This document shows, piece by piece, positions 27,855-35,988 of a stretch of DNA of 64,000 nt. Each line of letters begins with the position of its first letter. Position 1 is the stretch's first letter. Below the pieces are notes generated by a model. It was not told the origin of the DNA, made no database searches, and worked only from the letters and a program-made list of their open reading frames with translations. The stretch spans positions 27,402-91,401 of the forward strand of contig CAYMSF010000006.1 in NCBI GenBank assembly GCA_964392985.1, written 5' to 3'. This stretch comes from CAYMSF01 sp964392985. Lineage in GTDB: Bacteria > Verrucomicrobiota > Lentisphaeria > Victivallales > Victivallaceae. The translations under genes were made by a program, and so were the position numbers.

Positions 27855-29213
27855 TCAGTTGCCACGGCGTCCGCGAATTCGGCCATGCTTCAGAAAACCT
27901 TCATAATTCCTCATGGTCAGGTGAGATTCCAGTTGATTCAATGTATCAAGTACCACACCTACCATAATCAACAAGCTGGTACCGCCGAAAAACGATGCCA
28001 CCATATAGGGAATTTTGAAGTAATTGTACAATAACATCGGAAATAGCGCAATACACATCAGAAAAAGCGCGCCGGCAAGGGTAATTCTGGTCATAGTGTT
28101 ATCCAGAAAGTCTGCGGTTGGTTTACCTGGACGGATGCCGGGGATGTATGCACTTTGATTTTTAAGGTTATCGGCAATTTGTACCGGGTTGAATTGATTG
28201 CCAACCCAGAAATAACAGAAAGCCAAAATTAATAAGGCATAAGATAACATATACCCGATGGAATCCTGCTGGAAAAATGATGCCATTTGATAGAGCCCCA
28301 TCCATTGGAACAATGCACCGGGGAGCATCAGAATCGCGCCGGCGAAGATGATGGGCATAACGCCGGAAAAATTGACCTTCAACGGCATGTAGGTGGTGTT
28401 GCCTTGAACTTGATTGCCAATCGACTTTCTTACCATTTGAATCGGTACGCGCCGTATTCCCTGCGACAGTAGAATGGTCGCGGCGGTTACCAGCCCGAAA
28501 ATTAATAGCAGAATCAATAATTGCACCGGTTTGAACGTTGTTCCGGAAACTGTGGTCTGATTAACTGCCATCTGTATCAATTGCCATACCGCCGCAGGCA
28601 GCCGGGCAATAATACCGATAGTAATAATGATAGATACCCCGTTGCCGATACCGCGCTCAGTAATCTGTTCACCGAGCCATACTTCAAGCATCGTGGCGGA
28701 GGTCAATACGATAAGCGTCATCAATACGAATCCGGCTCCTGAGCCGTCAACCAGCGGTCTGGCCGGTGCGGGCATGCCCAGACGGGTCGGATCAATCATC
28801 GCCATTGCCGCCATCGTGCCTTGAATTATACAAACTAAGACAGTTAAATAGCGGGTGTACTGATTGATTTTCTGCTTGCCGACATCACCTTCGCGCTGGA
28901 GACGTTCCAGGGCAGGTAATACCGGGATTAATAATTGCATGATAATCGAGGCAGTAATATAGGGCATGATACCCAGCGTTGCCAACGCAAAAGCTTGAAG
29001 AGCACCGCCGCTGAACAGGTCGAACATTTCCATGAGCATACCCGCCGGATTGGTTTGGGTAAATTCATTGAAATATACTTTCAGCGCCCCCGGATTAACT
29101 CCTGGACAAGGAATGTTTGCCGCCAGTCGTACCAGAACGATAATGCCGGCAGTAAACAGTATCCTGCTGCGTAACTCCTTAATCTTGAACATATTGACAA
29201 AAGCTGAGAACAT
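27855..29213 (-). CDS. secY: Protein translocase subunit SecY
   Basis: 452 residues with about ten transmembrane segments. It begins with the characteristic MFKIKELRSRILFTAGIIVL region, carries LPALERLQREGD in the first cytosolic loop and 'VTAATILLSQGIRRVPIQ' further on. It forms the channel of the Sec machinery with SecE and SecG. Last gene of the ribosomal-protein run, 39 bp after rplO. The genes that often follow (adk, map, infA, rpmJ) are absent, and cmk comes next. Confidence 0.96.
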   Translation of the reverse strand: MFSAFVNMFKIKELRSRILFTAGIIVLVRLAANIPCPGVNPGALKVYFNEFTQTNPAGMLMEMFDLFSGGALQAFALATLGIMPYITASIIMQLLIPVLPALERLQREGDVGKQKINQYTRYLTVLVCIIQGTMAAMAMIDPTRLGMPAPARPLVDGSGAGFVLMTLIVLTSATMLEVWLGEQITERGIGNGVSIIITIGIIARLPAAVWQLIQMAVNQTTVSGTTFKPVQLLILLLIFGLVTAATILLSQGIRRVPIQMVRKSIGNQVQGNTTYMPLKVNFSGVMPIIFAGAILMLPGALFQWMGLYQMASFFQQDSIGYMLSYALLILAFCYFWVGNQFNPVQIADNLKNQSAYIPGIRPGKPTADFLDNTMTRITLAGALFLMCIALFPMLLYNYFKIPYMVASFFGGTSLLIMVGVVLDTLNQLESHLTMRNYEGFLKHGRIRGRRGN

Positions 29214-29252
29214 TTTTCACCCGCAATTTAATCAGACATTATGGTCTGAAGA

Positions 29253-29696
29253 TTATACGATTTCGCAAACTCCGCCGGCGGCTTCAATCTTACTTTTAGC
29301 TGCGGCTGAGAATTTACAGGCTTTAACGGTCAGAGCTTTGCTGATTTCGCCACGGGCGAGAATCTTTAAATCAGCATCAACTTTACCGATTAAACCTTTC
29401 TCACGGACTGTTTCAAAATCAACAATCGCGTTAGCTTCGAAGTTTGCTTCGAGAATGTCAAGATTCAATACCGCATAAAATTTGTGATCCGGACTCTTGA
29501 AGCCGCGTTTCGGCAAGCGCCGGAACAGCGGAATCTGTCCGCCTTCAAAGTATGGACGATATTGTGCGCCTGAACGCGATGCCTGACCCTTTTCACCACG
29601 ACCGGCAGTGCCGCCTTGACCTGAACCATCGCCGCGACCAACTCTTTTGCGCGGACGCCTGGACCCTGGCGTAGGAGATAAATCATGTAGTTTCAT
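29253..29696 (-). CDS. rplO: 50S ribosomal protein L15
   Basis: 147 residues. It starts MKLHDLSPTPGSRRPRKRVGR and has the glycine-rich block GSGQGGTAGRGEKGQ, both diagnostic of bacterial L15. It binds 23S rRNA late in large-subunit assembly. The gene follows rpsE after only 21 bp, leaving no room for rpmD (L30), which normally sits between them. Confidence 0.96.
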   Translation of the reverse strand: MKLHDLSPTPGSRRPRKRVGRGDGSGQGGTAGRGEKGQASRSGAQYRPYFEGGQIPLFRRLPKRGFKSPDHKFYAVLNLDILEANFEANAIVDFETVREKGLIGKVDADLKILARGEISKALTVKACKFSAAAKSKIEAAGGVCEIV

Positions 29697-29717
29697 TTTA
29701 AAATTCCCTGAAAAAAA

Positions 29718-30218
29718 TTAATTTTTACCGCGTTTGGCCATAACGTCTTCCCGTGAGGAAAGCGCTTCAATGGCTTTGAATGTGGCTTTGGCTACATTGA
29801 CCGGATTGCTCGCTCCGAGAGATTTAGCCAGAACATCGCCGATACCGGCAAGCCCGAGAATCGCACGCACTGCACCGCCGGCAATCAAACCGGTACCGGG
29901 TGAGGCGGGACGAAGTAATATTTTCGCTCCGCTGAATTTGGATTCAACTTCGTGCGGAATGGTTGTACCGCGGGTTGGAATCCTGATCATGCTGCGCTGT
30001 GCAATTTCACTACCTTTACGAATTGCGTCTGAAACTTCATTGGCTTTACCATAACCATAACCGACTTTGCCGTTACGGTCACCAACGACTACCAACGCTC
30101 CAAAACTGAAGTTACGTCCGCCTTTTACGACTTTACTGCAACGGTTAATGCTGATTACATTTTCGCCATTGCCACCGACATTGTCTTCAGTCTTTCTCGA
30201 TTCTTCTCTTTTTGCCAT
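29718..30218 (-). CDS. rpsE: 30S ribosomal protein S5
   Basis: 166 residues. Contains VISINRCSKVVKGGRNFSF and GYGYGKANEVSDAIRKG, typical of the double-stranded-RNA-binding-like N-terminal domain of S5, and GLIAGGAVRAILGLAGI in the C-terminal domain. S5 affects decoding accuracy at the A site. It sits between rplR and rplO in the usual order. Confidence 0.96.
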   Translation of the reverse strand: MAKREESRKTEDNVGGNGENVISINRCSKVVKGGRNFSFGALVVVGDRNGKVGYGYGKANEVSDAIRKGSEIAQRSMIRIPTRGTTIPHEVESKFSGAKILLRPASPGTGLIAGGAVRAILGLAGIGDVLAKSLGASNPVNVAKATFKAIEALSSREDVMAKRGKN

Positions 30219-30228
30219 TATTCAGCTC

Positions 30229-30594
30229 CTAAAACTTTAATCCGTTTTCTCTGGCAGCTTCGGCAATTGCTTTGATGCGGCCGTGATATTTAAATCCGGA
30301 ACGGTCAAAAACGACTTCCGTGATATTCACGGCTTTCGCCTTCTCCGCCGCTAATTTGCCCAGTACCTGAGCTCCGGCGACATTCGGACGGCTGTTCTCA
30401 CCCTTGAACTGTGCGTCAAGAGTTGAAGTAGCTGCCAGTGTCGCTCCTTTAACATCATCAATGAATTGAACATAGATGTTGTTTGTGGTAATACTGACGC
30501 AGAATCTCGGGCGTTCCGAAGTACCGGAAATCTTTTTGCGCAAGCGCAAATGACGACGCACCCGCTTTTCTTGTTTTGTTTTAAATGTTTCCAT
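30229..30594 (-). CDS. rplR: 50S ribosomal protein L18
   Basis: 121 residues from the ATG at 30594, which has GGAG 9 bases upstream. A TTG five codons earlier (30609) overlaps that ribosome binding site and is not the start. The sequence RVRRHLRLRKKISGTSERPR and the C-terminal DRSGFKYHGRIKAIAEAARE are typical of L18, which binds 5S rRNA. Confidence 0.95.
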   Translation of the reverse strand: METFKTKQEKRVRRHLRLRKKISGTSERPRFCVSITTNNIYVQFIDDVKGATLAATSTLDAQFKGENSRPNVAGAQVLGKLAAEKAKAVNITEVVFDRSGFKYHGRIKAIAEAARENGLKF

Positions 30595-30612
30595 GACTGA
30601 TATCTCCAAATA

Positions 30613-31146
30613 TTATCCGACTGATTTGCCTTCCTTGAGAGTGATGCGCTCATCCACGTAACGAATACCTTTGCCTTTGTACGGCTCCGGTTTCTTGTAG
30701 CGACGGATGGTTGCTGCAACCTCACCGACCAGTTGTTTGTCAAAACCTTCAATAGCAATCTTGGTTCCTTCTGCAACCGTGATTTTAATTCCTTCCGGAA
30801 TCTTAAATTCAATCGGATGCGAAAAACCGAGACTCAAAGTAAGTTTCTGACCGGCGAGCTGGGCTTTGTAACCGACGCCGATAATCAACAGGTCTTTTCT
30901 GAATCCCTTGGTGACGCCAAGAATCATATTGTTGATGAGACTGCGAATCAGCCCATGAAGCGCGCTGGATTCACGGGTGTCATCGGTACGCTCAACAATT
31001 ACTTCCTGCTCTTTCACCGCCACTGTCAATCTTTGCGGGATCGCCAGTGTCAGCTTACCTTTACCTTCCACTGAAACTATCCGGTCAGCCACAGCGACCT
31101 TTACCCCGGACGGAATCGGAACTGGTTTTTTACCTATGCGAGACAT
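30613..31146 (-). CDS. rplF: 50S ribosomal protein L6
   Basis: 177 residues: two similar L6 domains, start MSRIGKKPVPIPSGV and the C-terminal signature PEPYKGKGIRYVDE. L6 lies near the factor-binding region of the large subunit. Order rpsH-rplF-rplR is the canonical spc order. Confidence 0.96.
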   Translation of the reverse strand: MSRIGKKPVPIPSGVKVAVADRIVSVEGKGKLTLAIPQRLTVAVKEQEVIVERTDDTRESSALHGLIRSLINNMILGVTKGFRKDLLIIGVGYKAQLAGQKLTLSLGFSHPIEFKIPEGIKITVAEGTKIAIEGFDKQLVGEVAATIRRYKKPEPYKGKGIRYVDERITLKEGKSVG

Positions 31147-31169
31147 AATTCAAACCTCATGCTTGTATG

Positions 31170-31565
31170 TTACCAGATATAGCAAAGAATTTCGCCGCCA
31201 ATCTGTTGTTTGGCTGCGTCTTCGCCGCAGATAATTCCCTTGGGTGTCGAAAGAACTACTGTACCCAGACCATTCTTCACTTTAGGAATATCTTTGCTGC
31301 CACAATAACTCCTGCATGAAGGCTTGCTGATTCGTCTCAGACCTTCAATAACAGGTTTGTTTTTGTAATACTTCAATTCAACCACTAGGGACTGTTTAAC
31401 ACCATCGGCTTTAACTTGAAAGTTTTTGATGTAGCCTTCGTTTTTGAACACTTCTGCGAGCGCAATCTTCAATTTTGAACCAGGAATCTCCACTTCACTC
31501 AAAGCGGCCTGGCTGGCATTCCGGATGCGCGTCAGCATATCAGCGACAGGATCTTGCATACTCAT
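31170..31565 (-). CDS. rpsH: 30S ribosomal protein S8
   Basis: 131 residues. Start DPVADMLTRIRNAS and the C-terminal block GTVVLSTPKGI are diagnostic. S8 binds the central domain of 16S rRNA, and in E. coli it represses its own operon translationally. Whether a similar mRNA site exists here was not determined. Confidence 0.96.
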   Translation of the reverse strand: MSMQDPVADMLTRIRNASQAALSEVEIPGSKLKIALAEVFKNEGYIKNFQVKADGVKQSLVVELKYYKNKPVIEGLRRISKPSCRSYCGSKDIPKVKNGLGTVVLSTPKGIICGEDAAKQQIGGEILCYIW

Positions 31566-31583
31566 ATTTTCTATCCTTCTGGT

Positions 31584-31769
31584 TTACCAGCTTGCTTTGG
31601 TTACGCCGGGAATCCGACCGCTTGACGCCAGCTCTCTAAAGCAGATACGACAAAGTTCGAATTTCCGGATGAATGCTCTGGCGCGTCCGCAGGCTTTACA
31701 ACGACTATAATTGCGGGATTTGAATTTGCTCCCGCGCTCACACTTAACCATTAAACTTTTCTTAGCCAT
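31584..31769 (-). CDS. rpsN: 30S ribosomal protein S14, zinc-binding (type Z)
   Basis: 61 residues from the ATG at 31769, which has AAAGGAG upstream. An in-frame start 12 codons earlier would overlap the rplE end. This is the short C+ form, with zinc ligands Cys24, Cys27, Cys40 and Cys43 (CKAC and CRIC). The C-terminus RIPGVTKASW is canonical. It is placed between rplE and rpsH. Confidence 0.95.
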   Translation of the reverse strand: MAKKSLMVKCERGSKFKSRNYSRCKACGRARAFIRKFELCRICFRELASSGRIPGVTKASW

Positions 31770-31785
31770 AAAAAACGCTCCTTTG

Positions 31786-32322
31786 TTATTCCTCGAACGG
31801 AACACCCATCTTGACCAGCAGTTCGCGGGCTTCCGCGTCCGTCTTGGCGGTTGTTACCACAGTAACGTTAATTCCCTGAGGGTATTTCATTTTATCCGGG
31901 TCAATTTCAGTAAACACTGAAATATCCTGGATACCGACATTATAATTCCCGCCGCCGTCGAATCCCTTTTTGGAGATACCGCGGAAGTCTCTTACACGCG
32001 GTAATGCATTGTGCAGGAAACGGTCAAGGAACTCATACATCCTGGCTCCACGCAATGTAACCATCACCCCGGTCTGCATACCAATGCGCAACTTGAAGTT
32101 GGCAACGTTTTTCTTGGCCTTGGTGATCACCGGCATCTGTCCGGTCAGTTGCGCCATCTGTTTTTGTGCTTCGCTGAACGCATCGCGTTCGGCGCTGCTC
32201 TTGATACCGGTGCTGATGACGATTTTTTCGATCCGGGGTAACTGCATAACATTCTTGTACCCCAGCTTTTCCATCAAAGCCGGTCTCACTTCTTCGTTAT
32301 ATTTTTTTAACATATCAGGCAT
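31786..32322 (-). CDS. rplE: 50S ribosomal protein L5
   Basis: 178 residues. LRIGMQTGVMVTLRGARMYEFLDR and DFRGISKKGFDGGGNYN segments identify L5, which binds 5S rRNA and contacts the P-site tRNA. It lies between rplX and rpsN with 16 bp to rpsN. Confidence 0.96.
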   Translation of the reverse strand: MPDMLKKYNEEVRPALMEKLGYKNVMQLPRIEKIVISTGIKSSAERDAFSEAQKQMAQLTGQMPVITKAKKNVANFKLRIGMQTGVMVTLRGARMYEFLDRFLHNALPRVRDFRGISKKGFDGGGNYNVGIQDISVFTEIDPDKMKYPQGINVTVVTTAKTDAEARELLVKMGVPFEE

Positions 32323-32353
32323 TTTACTTCACTCCGTCTTGTCTTGACAAGCT

Positions 32354-32626
32354 TTATTTGCTTTCTGCGGCTTTAACCGGTGTAACATTGGAGACGTGAA
32401 CCGATACGGAACGGTCTACCATGCCACTGCCTTGCTGCGGATTGCGCTTGTTTTTCTTGACTGTCTTTTTGCCGATCAACTCCCGTTTTTGCGGAGAGAG
32501 GTTGGAAAACTCCAATACGACGCGGTCTTTTTTAGTCAGCACAGCGACGATTTTTGCTTCTTCCTTCTTCCATGCACCGGCGTTGACGATGACCTGGTCG
32601 CCCTTCTTTACATGATACTTCTTCAT
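32354..32626 (-). CDS. rplX: 50S ribosomal protein L24
   Basis: 90 residues. Identified by position and by the start KKYHVKKGDQVIV. The KOW segment is degenerate: it reads VNAGAWKKEEAKIVAV instead of the usual glycine-lysine-rich form. The C-terminal half (MVDRSVSVHVSNVTPV) replaces the usual 'IHVSNV' region. Its start overlaps the rplN stop by one base. L24 starts large-subunit assembly. Confidence 0.88.
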   Translation of the reverse strand: MKKYHVKKGDQVIVNAGAWKKEEAKIVAVLTKKDRVVLEFSNLSPQKRELIGKKTVKKNKRNPQQGSGMVDRSVSVHVSNVTPVKAAESK

Positions 32627-32991
32627 TACAACACCTCCGGAGCGAGAGAAATAATTTTCATGAAATTCTTCTCTCTGAGTTCACGGGCAACCGGGCCGAA
32701 AATACGAGTACCGACCGGGTTGTTGTCTTTGTCGATGAGTACTGCCGCGTTCCGATCAAATTTCAGATAAGAGCCATCAGCGCGACGGATTTTCGCCGCG
32801 GTTCTGACAATAACTGCCTTTACAACCTGACCTTTTTTCACTGTACCATCTGGAATGGCTTCGGTGACTGAAGCAGTGATGATGTTGCCGATACCGGCAA
32901 AGCAGCGACCCTGTCCGAGTACAGTGATTGTACAAATCGTTTTGGCGCCGGAGTTGTCAGCAACTTCCAATTTTGACTGCATTTGAATCAT
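32626..32991 (-). CDS. rplN: 50S ribosomal protein L14
   Basis: 121 residues. IQMQSKLEVADNSGAKTI at the N-terminus and GSYLKFDRNAAVLID are diagnostic of L14, which contacts the 30S subunit in bridge B8. It overlaps rplX by one base. Confidence 0.96.
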   Translation of the reverse strand: MIQMQSKLEVADNSGAKTICTITVLGQGRCFAGIGNIITASVTEAIPDGTVKKGQVVKAVIVRTAAKIRRADGSYLKFDRNAAVLIDKDNNPVGTRIFGPVARELREKNFMKIISLAPEVL

Positions 32992-33012
32992 TTTGCTAAT
33001 ACTCCCTGCTGA

Positions 33013-33309
33013 TTATTTAGCGGCACGACTGATGATTTCGAGCAAGCGCCATCTTTTGGTCTTGCTTAACGGGCGGGTTTCGACGATCCTCACGGTGTCG
33101 CCGGTCTTCGCTTCGTTATTCTCATCGTGGGCTGCAAATTTTTTCTTGGTTTTAATAACTTTCTTATACAATTTGTGGGGTGTGCGGCGGGTAACCAGCA
33201 CAATAATCGTTTTATTTTGAGCATCGCTGACCACTTCGCCAACGCGCTCTTTACGATTCCCGCGAACTGCAACTGCAACTTCTGTTTGAACAGTTTGTTC
33301 CATATTCAT
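33013..33309 (-). CDS. rpsQ: 30S ribosomal protein S17
   Basis: 98 residues. RVGEVVSDAQNKTIIVLV and the motif GDTVRIVETRPLSKTKRW are diagnostic of S17, a primary 16S rRNA binder. A second ATG two codons in (33303) is an alternative start. Ten residues longer than many orthologues because of the N-terminal extension. Confidence 0.94.
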   Translation of the reverse strand: MNMEQTVQTEVAVAVRGNRKERVGEVVSDAQNKTIIVLVTRRTPHKLYKKVIKTKKKFAAHDENNEAKTGDTVRIVETRPLSKTKRWRLLEIISRAAK

Positions 33310-33318
33310 TCCATCCAG

Positions 33319-33519
33319 TTAACCGTTAAGTTTCGCAAGGCGGGCGGTTTGTTCTGTTTTGATTCTGGCAATATCGCGGCGAACCTGCCGGACTTTCGCC
33401 GTCTTTTCCAACTGCCCTGTCCTGGACTGAATCTTGAGGTTGAGTCTCTCTTTCAACAGTTCTGTCAATTGATTCCCAACTTCGGCATCAGTCATTTCTC
33501 TGATTTCTTTATTTTTCAT
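33319..33519 (-). CDS. rpmC: 50S ribosomal protein L29
   Basis: 66 residues, helical hairpin of L29 with 'LTELLKERLNLKIQ' and 'VRQVRRDIARIKT'. It lies at the exit-tunnel rim and contacts trigger factor and SRP. It is located between rplP and rpsQ as usual. Confidence 0.94.
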   Translation of the reverse strand: MKNKEIREMTDAEVGNQLTELLKERLNLKIQSRTGQLEKTAKVRQVRRDIARIKTEQTARLAKLNG

Positions 33520-33552
33520 TATTTCACCTGAAATTTATGCGACAACCGCGCC

Positions 33553-33972
33553 TTAAAGTTGTTCTTCTCTCGAGAGGAAGCGGCAACGCAGTGCCAGCTT
33601 ATTAGCCGCAAGAGACATCGCTTCACGGGCGATCGGTTCACTGCAACCGCTGACCTCGAACAATACGCGTCCGGGCTTGACCGGTGCAACCCAACCTTCC
33701 ACGTTACCTTTACCCTTACCCATACGTACTTCCAATGGTTTCTTGGTAAACGGTTTATACGGAAAGAGTCGAATCCACACTTTGCCGCGGCGTTTGAGAT
33801 GACGGTTGATGGCGATACGTGCCGCTTCAATCTGATTGTTGGTTACAAAACCACGTGTCAGAGCCTGAAGCGCATATTCGCCGAAGTCAATTTTATTGTT
33901 CTTCGTCGCGAGTCCTGCGTTACTTCCGCGCTGGACTTTTCTGTACTTTACCCTTTTTGGCATTAATGGCAT
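33553..33972 (-). CDS. rplP: 50S ribosomal protein L16
   Basis: 139 residues. MPKRVKYRKVQRG, FGEYALQAL and RMGKGKGNVEGWVAPVKPG are diagnostic. GGAGG lies 9 bases before the ATG at 33972, so this start is preferred over the ATG three codons later. The gene begins inside rpsC: the two overlap by 53 bp in different frames, far more than usual. Confidence 0.95.
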   Translation of the reverse strand: MPLMPKRVKYRKVQRGSNAGLATKNNKIDFGEYALQALTRGFVTNNQIEAARIAINRHLKRRGKVWIRLFPYKPFTKKPLEVRMGKGKGNVEGWVAPVKPGRVLFEVSGCSEPIAREAMSLAANKLALRCRFLSREEQL

Positions 33973-34612
33973 ATTCTTGGTCCTCCGTAGGCTCTTTGTG
34001 GCATATCCAGACTTTTACCCCGATTTTACCGGCGGTCGTGTTAGCTTCAGTGAAGCCGTAATCAATAATTGCTTTGAGCGTGTGTAACGGAACTCGTCCT
34101 TCCTTATACTGTTCTGCTCGTGCTAATTCGGCGCCGCCGAGACGGCCGCTGCAGTTGATTTTAATGCCGTCAACTCCCATATCCATCGCGGTTTGAATGG
34201 CTTTTTTCATCGCCCTTCTAAAACCGATACGGCGTTCGAGTTGCATCGCGACATTTTCAGAAACCAGTTGAGCGTTGGCATCAGCGCGTTTGATTTCGGC
34301 AATTTCGACAAAAATTTCTTTATTGTCGGTGAATTTGCTGATTTCCTGTTTCAACGCGTCGAGGATGTCCCCTTTTTTACCGATCAGGACACCTGGGCGA
34401 GCGGAGAAAACAGTGATACGAATACGGTTGCCGGCGCGTTCAATTTGAATCCTGGCAATTGCAGCGGTAACAAATTTTTCTTTGATGTGCTTGCGAATTT
34501 TCAGGTCTTCATGCAGCCAGTCGCCGAAAACATCTTTTTTGGCAAACCAGCGTGATTCCCAGTTTTTGGTCAACGCAGTTCTTAAACCAATTGGATTTAC
34601 TTTTTGTCCCAC
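33920..34612 (-). CDS. rpsC: 30S ribosomal protein S3
   Basis: 230 residues. MGQKVNPIGLRTALTKNWESRWFA, the KH domain (ARPGVLIGKKGDILDALK) and the C-terminal 'DGIKINCSGRLGGAE' are diagnostic. S3 is part of the mRNA entry helicase. The lysine-rich tail (about 213-230) is read through the start of rplP in another frame. Confidence 0.96.
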   Translation of the reverse strand: MGQKVNPIGLRTALTKNWESRWFAKKDVFGDWLHEDLKIRKHIKEKFVTAAIARIQIERAGNRIRITVFSARPGVLIGKKGDILDALKQEISKFTDNKEIFVEIAEIKRADANAQLVSENVAMQLERRIGFRRAMKKAIQTAMDMGVDGIKINCSGRLGGAELARAEQYKEGRVPLHTLKAIIDYGFTEANTTAGKIGVKVWICHKEPTEDQEYAINAKKGKVQKSPARK

Positions 34613-34628
34613 AATGTTTCCCTTTTGA

Positions 34629-34961
34629 TTAAACTTCCGTCAGTATGATGGAAAAATGACTTGTTCTTTTCCGAATCCGTCCGGCAGAGCCGCGGGCTCT
34701 CGGGCGGAACCGTTTTAAAATAGGTCCAGGGCCGACCGTCGCTGACTGTACCAGCAGACCTTTACGGTCGAGGTTATGATTATTTTCGGCATTGGCGATA
34801 GCGGAGCGTAAGGTTTTACCCATGAGCCGTGCGGCTTTGCGCGGACTCAAATCAACTACAGCCAGTGCTTCCACGACGGCTTTACCCTGAATCAGGCGCG
34901 ATATTTGTCGCGCTTTTTCCGGAGCAATCCGTACATTTTTAGTTTCAGCTTTTACTTCCAT
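34629..34961 (-). CDS. rplV: 50S ribosomal protein L22
   Basis: 110 residues from the ATG at 34961. The frame is open 23 codons further, into the gene upstream, but MEVKAETKNVRIAPEKAR is the natural L22 start. 'SPRKAARLMGKTLRSAIANAENN' and the tail 'GRIRKRTSHFSI' match the tunnel-lining loop protein. It is the first ribosomal gene of the run, and rpsS does not precede it. Confidence 0.95.
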   Translation of the reverse strand: MEVKAETKNVRIAPEKARQISRLIQGKAVVEALAVVDLSPRKAARLMGKTLRSAIANAENNHNLDRKGLLVQSATVGPGPILKRFRPRARGSAGRIRKRTSHFSIILTEV

Positions 34962-34980
34962 AATAAATCTCTGAACATTA

Positions 34981-35805
34981 TTAATTGCGTTTAACATTTG
35001 TACTGAACTCCATGCCTGGAGCCAGCTCACTCATACTGCCCGTCTCAAGTATCGCTGCCGAGACAAACGGCAGAACCGTAATGACTTTCAGCTTTACTTT
35101 TCCACTTTGATCATAGAAGCACAATCCATTGAATACGCCATGGACGGTGCCGATCGGCAATACTGCGACCATCAGACCATCGTTTACTGCTAACAATCGG
35201 CATCTTTCGACCGTTTGGCGGTTGATAACCGGGTCTGTCATAGCACAAAACTTTCTTGATTCCGACTTCAGGTCGTCAATCCGTAAACGAATCGTCGCCT
35301 TCTGTATTTTTCCCATCGGTAAACTTTCAAGGATGGAATCAAAATATTCGCAGAACTCAACGGATTTCAGGGCAAGCTTCCTGCCGTTTTCAGAAACTGT
35401 CGCCATCATCTTAAACAACTGCTCTTCCCTTTTGCTGCTTCCCTTAATTTCTTCACTTGCAAGGGTTGAAGCAATAGACAATTGTGTTCGGCGATAGTTC
35501 TCGCTCAGCGTTTTGTACCGGTCTAAAATTTCAATCAACTCTTTATGCAACATGTCGCGCTCATTTTCCGAAGCGCTACCATTCGTATCCTGTTGCATTT
35601 TACTATCAATAGTGCGAGCGCTCTTCCCAGTAGCGCCTGATGAAGCCGGACTTACTGCATCTTTCAGCCCGGCGGATCTCCGGTCGTTTCCGACCTTTAA
35701 ACCATCCACCATTGATGATCCACCTGAATCAACAGCATAGCCATTGTATACAAGCAGAGCATTTAAGATAGACATTGTAAGCCATTTTGTCCAGTAAAGT
35801 TTCAT
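34981..35805 (-). CDS. Secreted protein of unknown function upstream of rplV
   Basis: 274 residues. A signal peptide (about 1-24) is followed by a low-complexity Ser/Gly-rich linker (to about 90) and a helical, probably coiled-coil region (about 90-165). A C-terminal beta-rich domain (about 205-274, 'LPIGTVHGVFNGLCFYD') follows. It ends 19 bp before rplV on the same strand, in the place where rpsS is found in most bacteria, and is probably co-transcribed with the ribosomal genes. No known family recognised. The C-terminal domain could be a binding or anchoring domain. Confidence 0.65.
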   Translation of the reverse strand: MKLYWTKWLTMSILNALLVYNGYAVDSGGSSMVDGLKVGNDRRSAGLKDAVSPASSGATGKSARTIDSKMQQDTNGSASENERDMLHKELIEILDRYKTLSENYRRTQLSIASTLASEEIKGSSKREEQLFKMMATVSENGRKLALKSVEFCEYFDSILESLPMGKIQKATIRLRIDDLKSESRKFCAMTDPVINRQTVERCRLLAVNDGLMVAVLPIGTVHGVFNGLCFYDQSGKVKLKVITVLPFVSAAILETGSMSELAPGMEFSTNVKRN

Positions 35806-35988
35806 TTTTTTTTAACTTTTTTTCATTCTTTTACTGTTTTTGTTTGATTATGTCGATTATCAATCCGGAATTTTGACCGGTTTAGTACAGACAACCCTGC
35901 AAATTTTGATGCTTTACAACCCGGGATAAAATACTATATTTATAATTTAGAATAATATATTTACCGCTATTTCCTGTTGTCCGCCAGA

